Under the pieces are notes generated by a model. That model was not told where the DNA came from and did not search any database. It saw only the letters and a program-made list of their open reading frames with translations. Below, in pieces: positions 38,385-47,338 of a stretch of 64,000 nt of DNA. This DNA comes from Treponema sp. (GTDB taxonomy: Bacteria; Spirochaetota; Spirochaetia; Treponematales; Treponemataceae). Both the position numbers and the translations under genes were made by a program. Positions within the stretch are counted from its first letter, which is position 1, and the number at the start of each line of letters is the position of its first letter. The DNA is taken from NCBI GenBank assembly GCA_024682655.1, contig JAIKYZ010000037.1, positions 1-64,000 of the forward strand, written 5' to 3'.

Positions 38385-39554
38385 TTATGGCTGTACAGTT
38401 GCAGCGTATTTTTCACCCAAAGAACCATCTTCGTTTTTGATCATTTCGATCATTACAGCAGATTTTACTGGGTTGTGTTTTGTATCAAATGTTAAGTGAC
38501 CTGTTACATAGTCACCTTCGTTTGCTTCAAGAATATCACGGATTTTAGAGATATCTTTTTCTACATCTTTTGTTCCAGATTTTTCGATAGCATCTTTTAA
38601 CATGTAGATTGAGTCGTAAGAAAGAGCAGCAAATGCTGTTGGCTGACGACCAAATTTCTTTTCAAAACTTGCAACAAAGTTCTTTACTACTGGGGTTGTT
38701 GAGTCAGCAGCATAGTGATTTGAATAGAAACCATTTGTTACTTCATCACCAGCATTAGCTTTAAGACCATCCCAACCATCAGCACCAATAAGTGGAGTGT
38801 CGATTCCCTGAGCTCTGAGCTGTTTAGCAATCAAAGCAACAGTTGCATAATAATCTGGAAGGTATACTACATCTGGGTTAACATTCTTAATCTTTGTAAT
38901 CTGAGCGTTGAAATCTTTTTCGCCAGTTGCATAAGATTCTTTTGTTACTTTTCCACCAGCAGCTTCAAATGTAGCTACAAAGTTTTCCATAAGACCTACA
39001 GAATAATCGTTTCCTACATCATAAAGAATAGCAGCATTTTTGCATCCAAGATTTTCGATTGCAAATTTAGCACCTACAGTTCCCTGGAATGGGTCAATAA
39101 AACAAGCACGGAAAACCCAAGGATTTGTGTTACCAGAATCATCCATTGTGATGTTTGGAGCTGTTGCAGCAGGAGCCATCTGAATAACTTTTGTTGCTTT
39201 TGACTGTTCTGTAATAGCCTTTGTACATCCTGATGTCAAAGAACCAAGAATAATTTTACATTTATCCTGAACAGTAAGCTTTTTGAAAGCAGATACAGTT
39301 TTAGCTGGATCACCTTCATCATCTTCTGCAATTAATTCAATCTGAAGACCATTAATTCCACCAGCTGCATTAATTTCTTCTACAGCAAGAACGGCAGCAT
39401 CTTTAGCTTCAGTACCATAAACAGCTACGGCTCCTGAAAGTGGACCAATTGATCCGATTTTAATAGAAGTTGACTCTTGAGCACAAGAAGCCAAAAAACC
39501 TAAACTCATTGCAAGCAATGCTGATGTCATAATAAACTTCAATGACTTTTTCAT
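38385..39554 (-). CDS. ABC transporter substrate-binding protein, branched-chain amino acid type (LivJ-like)
   Basis: MKKSLKFIMTSALLAMSLGFLASCAQ lipobox; IKIGSIGPLSGAVAVYG; start at 39554 after GGAGG. Confidence 0.9.
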   Translation of the reverse strand: MKKSLKFIMTSALLAMSLGFLASCAQESTSIKIGSIGPLSGAVAVYGTEAKDAAVLAVEEINAAGGINGLQIELIAEDDEGDPAKTVSAFKKLTVQDKCKIILGSLTSGCTKAITEQSKATKVIQMAPAATAPNITMDDSGNTNPWVFRACFIDPFQGTVGAKFAIENLGCKNAAILYDVGNDYSVGLMENFVATFEAAGGKVTKESYATGEKDFNAQITKIKNVNPDVVYLPDYYATVALIAKQLRAQGIDTPLIGADGWDGLKANAGDEVTNGFYSNHYAADSTTPVVKNFVASFEKKFGRQPTAFAALSYDSIYMLKDAIEKSGTKDVEKDISKIRDILEANEGDYVTGHLTFDTKHNPVKSAVMIEMIKNEDGSLGEKYAATVQP

Positions 39555-39741
39555 TTTGTTAATACCTCCGAAAAATTTAGTATTATTAAACTTTTTTAAT
39601 AATATCAAATATTTACAGTAAATGTAAAGATTCTATAACTTTAGACAAATAATTTTTTTTTAACTGGACAAATATTTCTATAGATGTAAACTTTTTCTAA
39701 AGTTTTTGTGCAAAGTGACCGATATAAAAGTGAGGTTTTAT

Positions 39742-40596
39742 ATGAAAATTAATTTAACTCATAAAATTAGAAACATTCTCTTTCTTTTACTTTGCGGCAG
39801 TCTATTCTTTTCATGTCATTTTAATTGGGAATCAGAAGAAAATGAAAACCGACCTGATATTGATAATACAAGTACAGCAAGTATTAAAGTTACTTTGCAA
39901 AAATTAAGTAGCGATACCAAGTACATAAACATTTACAGAAAAGATTCTGCGGAAGATACTTATTATGCAATTGGAATTGTTTATCCAGCCGGATTTGATT
40001 CAAACAACACTTCTTATCTATTTGAAGACTTCTATGTATTAAAAGACCACAAGTATAGTTACATGGCCCGCTACACTAATGAAGACGGTTCAGTTTATAC
40101 AACTAACTGGACAGATTCTTATACTTATAGTGCTTCAAGTGGAGCTGATTCTTATTCTGTTTACAAATATTCTATTTCAGATACAAAAATCACTTTTGAT
40201 GATACCGATAACAGTTTAAAATTCCAGGCAATAAGCGGATCAATTTCTGTCACAGCGCCAAGTGGAATCTCCGATTTTTCAACAAACTTTGTTCCTGCCC
40301 TTGTAATTGCAACTTCTTCAAAGGCACAGACTTTTGAATTGACAAATACAATCATAACAACTTCTGAAAAAATCAATTTAAGAGGACTTTTACCAGAAGG
40401 TTTTTATGATGAAGATTTATCAATTGTTGGTTTACTGGGCCAGAGAACAGAAAAAAATTCAGATGACGAAGTAATGCGTGTTTATTGGACACTTCCAACT
40501 TCTGTCCCAGTTTATAAAGGCAGCTCTACAATCGAAACCTTCTCAGTTTCTTCGGAAATTGGCGACGGCGGACTTGATTATTCAAATCCAGAGTAA
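39742..40596 (+). CDS. Putative lipoprotein of unknown function
   Basis: Signal plus lipobox LFFSCHF; ATG at 39742. Confidence 0.6.
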   Translation: MKINLTHKIRNILFLLLCGSLFFSCHFNWESEENENRPDIDNTSTASIKVTLQKLSSDTKYINIYRKDSAEDTYYAIGIVYPAGFDSNNTSYLFEDFYVLKDHKYSYMARYTNEDGSVYTTNWTDSYTYSASSGADSYSVYKYSISDTKITFDDTDNSLKFQAISGSISVTAPSGISDFSTNFVPALVIATSSKAQTFELTNTIITTSEKINLRGLLPEGFYDEDLSIVGLLGQRTEKNSDDEVMRVYWTLPTSVPVYKGSSTIETFSVSSEIGDGGLDYSNPE

Positions 40597-40666
40597 ATCA
40601 CTAAATCGTTCAAATGTCTTATCATGATATTTGAACAAAAAATGTGAAAATGTTAAATTAAACACA

Positions 40667-41911
40667 ATGAATACATTATTAGCTCTTTGCGCAGTTGGCG
40701 CAGAAAAAATTCTTGGAAATGAAATAAAATTTTTAGGATATAAACTTCACTCAAACGCACCAGGCCGTGTTTCTTTTTATACAGATGATGACGGCCTTTT
40801 TCGTGCAAATTTATGTTTAAGAACTGCAGATAGAATCTATTTACAAATGGCAGAATATGATGCCTTAGATTTTGATTCCCTCTACGACGGAACTTATCAG
40901 GTAGAATGGCAGGATTTTTTAAATAAAGATTCAAAAATCGTTGTAGATAAAGTAAGAAGCTACAAAAGTAAACTCAACTCAGAACACAGCATTCAGGGAA
41001 TTGTTCACAAGGCAATTTATGCAAAACTTGGTGAAAAATGGCACATGAATACCCTTCCCGAAAGTGGTGAAGAATCTGATATCAGAGTTTATCTTGAAGA
41101 CAATAAAGTTTTTGTTCTCTTAGATCTTTCTGGACTCCCTTTACATAAAAGAGGTTACAGGGTAGATGGTGGTATTGCTCCATTAAGAGAAACAACCGCC
41201 GCAGTTTTACTTCAAGAAATGTTATGGAGAAGAAAAACTCCCCTTCATGATCCATTCTGTGGTTCTGGTACAATTCCTATTGAAGCAAGTCTTTACGCTT
41301 TTAACGTTGCTCCAGGTTTTGGACGCCGCTTTGCCTTAGAAAATCTTCCATTTTTTGATGAAAAAAGAGCAAATGAAATTAAAGCAGAAGAAGCAGCTAA
41401 AATCAGAACTGACGTTGAAGTTAGAATTACCGGTTCAGATATTGATCCAAAAGCTATTGAACGCGCTAAGAAAAATGCAGAATACGCCTGTGTAATGGCC
41501 GGTCGCGCTCTAAAATCAATTGGAATAAGCGCTCATATCCAGAGACCAGATTTTGTTCAGGCAGATTTTAAGGATTTGTCAGCCCCATACGAAAGTGGTC
41601 TTTTACTTTGTAATCCACCTTATGGCGAAAGATTGGGAGATGAAGAAGAAGCTCAAGAACTTTACCGTCAAATGGATAGTCTCTGGACAGAATTTCCTAA
41701 ATGGGATTTGGGAGTAATTACTTCTTATAAAGATTTTGAAAAAAGTTTTAATCACCCGACAGGAAATAAAAAAATCATAAAAGCTGGCAACCTTGATACT
41801 TCTTTCTATATTTACAAGAGGAATCTTCCGGAGCAAAAGATTATTAAAAATCAAAAGAAAACCGAAAATAAAAAAGATTATAAAAATAAGGGCAAAAAAG
41901 AAAAATTTTAA
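40667..41911 (+). CDS. THUMP-domain class I SAM-dependent RNA methyltransferase (RlmL/YpsC-like)
   Basis: LHKRGYRVDGGIAPLRETTAAVLL, DPFCGSGTIPIEA, LLCNPPYGERL; Lys-rich tail. Confidence 0.93.
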   Translation: MNTLLALCAVGAEKILGNEIKFLGYKLHSNAPGRVSFYTDDDGLFRANLCLRTADRIYLQMAEYDALDFDSLYDGTYQVEWQDFLNKDSKIVVDKVRSYKSKLNSEHSIQGIVHKAIYAKLGEKWHMNTLPESGEESDIRVYLEDNKVFVLLDLSGLPLHKRGYRVDGGIAPLRETTAAVLLQEMLWRRKTPLHDPFCGSGTIPIEASLYAFNVAPGFGRRFALENLPFFDEKRANEIKAEEAAKIRTDVEVRITGSDIDPKAIERAKKNAEYACVMAGRALKSIGISAHIQRPDFVQADFKDLSAPYESGLLLCNPPYGERLGDEEEAQELYRQMDSLWTEFPKWDLGVITSYKDFEKSFNHPTGNKKIIKAGNLDTSFYIYKRNLPEQKIIKNQKKTENKKDYKNKGKKEKF

Positions 41912-41929
41912 TTAAAAAAGGGGTTAATA

Positions 41930-42529
41930 ATGGCCATTGTCGTAGAACACGATAAAAGAAAGCACGATATTTTGCAAAAATCATTAGACGTATTCATTGA
42001 AGAAGGCTATGAAGATGCAACATTTCAAAAAATAGCAGATCGCTGTGGTATTACTCGTACAACCTTGTACATTTATTTTAAGAATAAACACGAAATATTC
42101 CTTGGTAGTATAAAAGAATTACTTAGCGCACTAGAAGTTTCTTTAGCAGCCATTCTTGCTGACGATTCATTAACAACAGAAGAAGCCCTTAGACAAATCT
42201 TAAATAAAATCATTGATTATTGTGAAGAAAGCCAGAAATTATTTCTTGTACTTTTAAGTTATTTTATGCAGTTAAAAAAATCTGGTATTGATATTGAAGA
42301 AAAAATCCGCCGCCGAGTTGTAAGACTTAGACATCTTTTGAGTACAATTATGATTCGAGGCATTCAAAATAAAGAATTTAAAAATATGAACGTAAAAGAA
42401 ATGAATGAACTCCTTTACGGCCTTATTGAATCAGCAATTTTCAGACTTACTGTACTAAATCAAAAAGACATTTCTGATATAAGAAAAACTTTAGACCTGG
42501 CAGTCGATGGATTTTTGTTAAAAGAATAA
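41930..42529 (+). CDS. TetR/AcrR family transcriptional regulator
   Basis: 199 aa; N-terminal HTH YEDATFQKIADRCGITRTTLYIYFKNKHEIF. Confidence 0.93.
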   Translation: MAIVVEHDKRKHDILQKSLDVFIEEGYEDATFQKIADRCGITRTTLYIYFKNKHEIFLGSIKELLSALEVSLAAILADDSLTTEEALRQILNKIIDYCEESQKLFLVLLSYFMQLKKSGIDIEEKIRRRVVRLRHLLSTIMIRGIQNKEFKNMNVKEMNELLYGLIESAIFRLTVLNQKDISDIRKTLDLAVDGFLLKE

Positions 42530-42697
42530 AAAACTAACAAAAAATCTCTAAAATTCCAATAATTCTATATACTATTTCGGTGTTACACTTTTAATAGGTT
42601 GTTATATTTAACAATAATTTGCAAATAAACCTAACTCTATCTATATATGTTTAAAGAAGATTTAGGAATGTAAAAAGTTTTCATTTAGGAGGAAAAA

Positions 42698-43369
42698 ATG
42701 AAAAAAATCGCTTTAGTACTTGCTTCAACAGCATTACTTTTTGGTTTGGTATCTTGTGCATCAAAAGGTGCAGCAGATGAGGATTTAGGAGCTCCAGAAG
42801 GATTGGATATCTTCGCAGAAGAAGATGATGGCCTTCTCCACCTTGAATATGAATATGTAGGACAGGCTGATGCTACATCTTGTGCAGATCTTCTTGCACC
42901 TGCTAAACTTATTACAAACAAAGACTATTCAAAACCAACTCCAGTAGACATCTATTGTGATGCACCTGAATTGGTAAAATTTGCTGGTGAAGAAGCTGTA
43001 AAGATTCCTTCAAACGGTGACGGAAATATCCGTGCAATCTGGTTATTCGATGAACCAGTAGATGCTGCTTCTCTTTCAACATTCCAGTTCTCTTGTGCTG
43101 GTCTTGATATTCCATTAGACAACACATGGACAGCTAACATTGCTTTGATGTACAACAACGACATCACAGAAGGTGAACACGCAACAGCTATGTATCCAGT
43201 AGCAGCTGGATTAGACGGATTCATCACAAAAACTATCGACCTTAACTCACAGGAAGGAATTGATGGTCTTTGGGGTAACGGATTCAAACCTGAAGGACAG
43301 ATCTTAGGAATTCAGATCTACTACGGTGGACGTGATCCAATCTTCATTAAGGACATCATCCTTAAATAG
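42698..43369 (+). CDS. Putative lipoprotein, CBM-like beta-sandwich
   Basis: 223 aa; lipobox LVSCASKG; strong SD TTTAGGAGGAAAAAATG. Confidence 0.65.
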   Translation: MKKIALVLASTALLFGLVSCASKGAADEDLGAPEGLDIFAEEDDGLLHLEYEYVGQADATSCADLLAPAKLITNKDYSKPTPVDIYCDAPELVKFAGEEAVKIPSNGDGNIRAIWLFDEPVDAASLSTFQFSCAGLDIPLDNTWTANIALMYNNDITEGEHATAMYPVAAGLDGFITKTIDLNSQEGIDGLWGNGFKPEGQILGIQIYYGGRDPIFIKDIILK

Positions 43370-43387
43370 TTTTAATATAAACTAAAG

Positions 43388-43425
43388 CAAGGCCAGTTGA
43401 TTTTTATCAGCTGGCTTTTTTTTTT
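43388..43425 (+). terminator. Terminator downstream of lipoprotein gene
   Basis: AAGGCCAGTTGATTTTTATCAGCTGGCTTTTTTTTT. Confidence 0.85.
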
Positions 43426-43442
43426 ACTTAATTGGGTTTAAT

Positions 43443-43480
43443 AAAAAAAAGGCCCGGAATATTTTTCCGAGCCTTAATCA
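43443..43480 (-). terminator. Terminator downstream of purD
   Basis: Minus: GGCTCGGAAAAATATTCCGGGCCTTTTTTTT. Confidence 0.8.
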
Positions 43481-43511
43481 AAATTCATAAAATTATAAAT
43501 TGGAGTTAAGA

Positions 43512-44861
43512 TTAAATCTTTCCACTTTCAGCAGCACCAGGAAGACCAATATCTTTACGGTAGAAAGCATCTTCAAATTTAATTGCAGAAATTCCCTGGT
43601 AAGCTCTTGTCCAAGCTTCCTTAAAGGTATCACCATAAGCACTGCAAGCAAGAACACGACCTCCACTTGTGAATAAATTGTCGCGTTCGCCACGATTTCC
43701 AGCATTTGCTCCGGCAATAAAAATCTTTGAATCACTGGCAGCTAAAAGAGCCTGGTTAATTGTAATCTGACATCCTTTTTTATATTCTGCAGGATAGCCT
43801 CCGCTTACAATTACAGGAGCTACCTGATAACCTGGTCTCCAGTCAAAATTAAAGGTCTTAAGACTTCCCTGAAGAATAGCAGTACACATAGAAGCAAAAT
43901 CAAAATTCATTAAAGGTAAAACCGCCTGAGTTTCAGGATCTCCAAGACGTACATTATATTCAAGTAATTTTGGACCATTTTTAGTAAGCATAACGCCAAA
44001 GAAAATAAATCCACGGTAATCATATTTTTCTTTAATAAGACCATTTAAGGTTGGTTCAAGAATATCTTTATTGAATTCTTTCATCATCTGGTCGCTAACA
44101 TCATCCAAAGGACAAACAGCACCCATTCCGCCAGTATTTGGTCCCTTAGCACCATCTAAAAGACGTTTATGATCTCTGGCTGGTAAAAATGGAACAATAG
44201 CGGCGCTGCCATTCATAGCATATTCAGGAGTAACAGAAACTGCAGCTAAAACAGAAATTTCAACTCCTTCAAGATAATCTTCGATTACAAGTTTTTTACC
44301 TGCATTGCCAACTTTACCATTTTCCATTAAATCATCAACAGCGGCCAAGGCATCTGCTTCGTTTGCAGCAACAACAACACCTTTTCCAGCTGCTAAACCA
44401 TCAGCCTTAATTACAATTGGTGCACCATGCTTTTTAATATATTCTTTTGCTTCAGTGGAATTAGTAAAAGTTTCACTTGCGGCACAAGCTACTCCGTACT
44501 TTTTCATAAAAACCTTAGAAAGATCTTTACTTGCTTCCAGTTGGGCACCGGCTTTTTTAGGACCAACACATGGAATATTTGCATTCCAGAATTCATCTGA
44601 AAGCCCCTGAGATAATGGATCTTCAGGACCAATTACTGCCATTCTACAATTTTCATGCTTTGCTATAGCTACATAGGGATTTTCACCATCTTTAATATAG
44701 TCACAATCCTTGGGATTCACATTTACGCATTTTAATTCATGGGCTGTTCCTCCATTTCCTGGAACAACTACAATCTTATCTACTTGTGAACTTTGTGCCA
44801 ATTTCCAGCAGATTGCGTGCTCACGTCCGCCACTGCCAATAACAATTATATTCATACGCAC
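43512..44861 (-). CDS. purD: Phosphoribosylamine-glycine ligase
   Basis: 449 aa; VIGSGGREHAICWKL, GPEDPLSQGL, IKADGLAAGKGV, GANTGGMGA-like GPNTGGMGAV. Confidence 0.97.
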   Translation of the reverse strand: MRMNIIVIGSGGREHAICWKLAQSSQVDKIVVVPGNGGTAHELKCVNVNPKDCDYIKDGENPYVAIAKHENCRMAVIGPEDPLSQGLSDEFWNANIPCVGPKKAGAQLEASKDLSKVFMKKYGVACAASETFTNSTEAKEYIKKHGAPIVIKADGLAAGKGVVVAANEADALAAVDDLMENGKVGNAGKKLVIEDYLEGVEISVLAAVSVTPEYAMNGSAAIVPFLPARDHKRLLDGAKGPNTGGMGAVCPLDDVSDQMMKEFNKDILEPTLNGLIKEKYDYRGFIFFGVMLTKNGPKLLEYNVRLGDPETQAVLPLMNFDFASMCTAILQGSLKTFNFDWRPGYQVAPVIVSGGYPAEYKKGCQITINQALLAASDSKIFIAGANAGNRGERDNLFTSGGRVLACSAYGDTFKEAWTRAYQGISAIKFEDAFYRKDIGLPGAAESGKI

Positions 44862-44912
44862 ATCATAACTGAATTTTGCTCTTGTTACAATTCTGTATTA
44901 GAATAGATTATT

Positions 44913-45305
44913 ATGGATTATTTAATAATGGGTATTGCAGCCGCAATAATAACTGCACTTTTAATTGGTATTTATGCACATCTCCAAAATAAAAAATCCC
45001 AGAAAAACAAAAAAACAAAAATCCTGCAGCCGGTAAAATGCCCGGTCTGTAATTCATCCCTCTATGTTGGCGAAAATATAATCTCAAAAGTTTTTAGACC
45101 TATGAATGTGCCGGATCAACTGTGCACAATTATGGGTTGCCCACATTGCTATCCAACTTGTCAGCCAGGTGTAAAAAGAATATGCCCCGTTTGCCATAAA
45201 GAAATTGGACAAGACCAGTCTCTTACCGCAAGACTTTTTAATGAAAAGTTTGGCAAAAAACATGTTCACATTTTAGGCTGCTCAAACTGCCGCAAAAAGA
45301 AATAA
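44913..45305 (+). CDS. Hypothetical membrane-anchored zinc-ribbon protein
   Basis: 130 aa; N-terminal TM then four CxxC/HxxC motifs (CPVC, CPHC, CPVC, CSNC). Confidence 0.65.
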   Translation: MDYLIMGIAAAIITALLIGIYAHLQNKKSQKNKKTKILQPVKCPVCNSSLYVGENIISKVFRPMNVPDQLCTIMGCPHCYPTCQPGVKRICPVCHKEIGQDQSLTARLFNEKFGKKHVHILGCSNCRKKK

Positions 45306-45339
45306 CTTTTATTTATTTTAATTTTTTTTAAAATTTTTC

Positions 45340-45366
45340 TAAACTTTTTTTTCCCCCTGCCGAACA
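45340..45366 (+). promoter_or_regulatory. Sigma-28 (FliA) promoter of flaB
   Basis: TAAA (45340-45343) - N15 - GCCGAACA (45359-45366); consensus TAAA-N15-GCCGATAA. Confidence 0.8.
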
Positions 45367-45415
45367 TCTAGTAAAGGGTGGTGAGAACCCTAACCAAGAA
45401 AATAAGGAGATTATT

Positions 45416-46276
45416 ATGGTTATTAATCACAATATGAGCGCTATGTTCGCTCAGCGTTCCCAGGGAATTCAGGACCTTAATGCTCAGAAGAGTATGGAAA
45501 AGCTTTCATCAGGTATGAAAATCAATCGTGCAGGCGATGATGCTTCAGGTCTTGCAGTTTCAGAAAAAATGCGTTCACAGATTCGCGGTTTAAACCAGGC
45601 TTCTACTAACGCAGAAAATGGTATTTCCTTCATCCAGACAACTGAAGGATATTTACAGGAAACAACTGACATCGTTCAGCGTATCCGTGAACTTGCTGTA
45701 CAGTCTTCAAACGGTATTTACTCAGCTGAAGATCGTATGCAGATTCAGGTTGAAGTTTCTTCACTTATCGCTGAAGTTGACCGCGTAGCTTCTGCTGCTC
45801 AGTTCAACGGTATGAATATGTTGACAGGACGTTTTGCTCGCCCAACAGGTGAAAATGTTGTTACAGCTTCTATGTGGTTCCATATTGGTGCTAACATGGA
45901 TCAGAGAACACAGGTTTACATTGGTACAATGTCTGCTATGGCTCTTGGACTCCGCAACGTTGGTGACGAAACAATCATGACTTTGGAAACTCCAGAAGAA
46001 GCAAACCGCGCAATCGGTACTTTGGATGAAGCTTTGAAGAAGATCAACAAACAGCGTGCTGACCTTGGTGCTTACCAGAACCGCCTCGACATGACAATCA
46101 AAGGACTTGATATTGGTGCTGAAAACTTACAGGCTTCTGAATCAAGAATCCGTGATACTGACATGGCTAGCGAAATGGTTGAATTCACAAAAGACCAGGT
46201 ACTTTCACAGGCTGGTACAGCTATGTTGGCTCAGGCAAATCAGTCTTCACAGAATGTACTTTCACTCTTACGCTAG
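45416..46276 (+). CDS. flaB: Flagellin core protein FlaB
   Basis: 286 aa; [59 protein letters not shown]. Confidence 0.97.
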   Translation: MVINHNMSAMFAQRSQGIQDLNAQKSMEKLSSGMKINRAGDDASGLAVSEKMRSQIRGLNQASTNAENGISFIQTTEGYLQETTDIVQRIRELAVQSSNGIYSAEDRMQIQVEVSSLIAEVDRVASAAQFNGMNMLTGRFARPTGENVVTASMWFHIGANMDQRTQVYIGTMSAMALGLRNVGDETIMTLETPEEANRAIGTLDEALKKINKQRADLGAYQNRLDMTIKGLDIGAENLQASESRIRDTDMASEMVEFTKDQVLSQAGTAMLAQANQSSQNVLSLLR

Positions 46277-46298
46277 TAGAGTATTTGCTTAAAAACAT

Positions 46299-46326
46299 AA
46301 AAAAGCGTCCACCAGGACGCTTTTTT
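46299..46326 (+). terminator. flaB terminator
   Basis: AAAAAAGCGTCC ACCA GGACGCTTTTTT. Confidence 0.93.
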
Positions 46327-46348
46327 CATTTAACCCAAACTAAATAAA

Positions 46349-46954
46349 TTATATTTGACTTCGGCCTCTAAAACTTAGGCTTAAAGTTCTTTTATCAATG
46401 TATTCCAAATCTCCACCAACCGGAATTCCCGTAGCAAGGCGGGTAACTTTTACCGGCTCTTTTAATTGCAGCTGGGAAATAGCCTGATTCAAGTACAGGG
46501 CTGTAGTATCCCCCTGAACAGTTGGATTTGTTGCAATAATTACTTCTTTAATCTGACCATCAGCAGTTTTTATTCGATTTAAAAGAGGCTGAATAGAAAG
46601 TTGATTAGGTCCAATTCCTTCCAAAGGATTTAAAAGTCCACCTAAAACATGATAAAAACCCTTGTATTCACCATAAGCTTCGATAGTTGAAACATCCTGA
46701 GACTGTTCTACAACACAGAGCTGACTTTTATCTCTTAAATTATTTGAACAGATTAAACAAGGATCTTCTTCGGTCCACATTCCACAAATACTGCAAGGTT
46801 TAATTTTATCCTGAAGACTTCCTAAATTATGGGCAAACTGTTTTACATAAAGAGAATCCTGTTTTAAAAGCCAGTTTACCATTCTTATGGCACTTTTTTT
46901 TCCTATTCCGGGTAATCTTGAAAAATTATTTGCCAACTCATCAAAAGCATTCAT
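46349..46954 (-). CDS. recR: Recombination protein RecR
   Basis: 201 aa; LPGIGKKSAIRM, C4 zinc motif, Toprim. Confidence 0.96.
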   Translation of the reverse strand: MNAFDELANNFSRLPGIGKKSAIRMVNWLLKQDSLYVKQFAHNLGSLQDKIKPCSICGMWTEEDPCLICSNNLRDKSQLCVVEQSQDVSTIEAYGEYKGFYHVLGGLLNPLEGIGPNQLSIQPLLNRIKTADGQIKEVIIATNPTVQGDTTALYLNQAISQLQLKEPVKVTRLATGIPVGGDLEYIDKRTLSLSFRGRSQI

Positions 46955-46975
46955 GCAAAAATCCTAAAATCCTGA

Positions 46976-47287
46976 TTATAAACCTAAAGACGACAAATCC
47001 ATGCCACCCAAAAGTGAACCAGATTTTTCTTTGATTTTTTCCTGAACATTTTCCATAGCATTATTGTGAGCCGCTACAATTAAATCTTCAAGCATTTGAA
47101 CATCTCTGTTATCAACGCAAATTGGATCTAATTTTATGGATTTCATCTGAAATTTTCCGTTCAAAGTAATAGTAACCATTTTTCCGCCAGAAGAACCTTC
47201 AGCTTCAAGATTTTCAAGTTCTGCCTGAAGACTTTCGGCCTGTTGTTTTAATGCCTGTGTATTTTTTAATAATTCAAATGGATTCAT
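46976..47287 (-). CDS. YbaB/EbfC nucleoid-associated protein
   Basis: 103 aa between dnaX and recR. Confidence 0.92.
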   Translation of the reverse strand: MNPFELLKNTQALKQQAESLQAELENLEAEGSSGGKMVTITLNGKFQMKSIKLDPICVDNRDVQMLEDLIVAAHNNAMENVQEKIKEKSGSLLGGMDLSSLGL

Positions 47288-47338
47288 ATTTACTCCTAAA
47301 AAAGTAATTTCTACAATCTAAAAGATAACTAAATTTTC

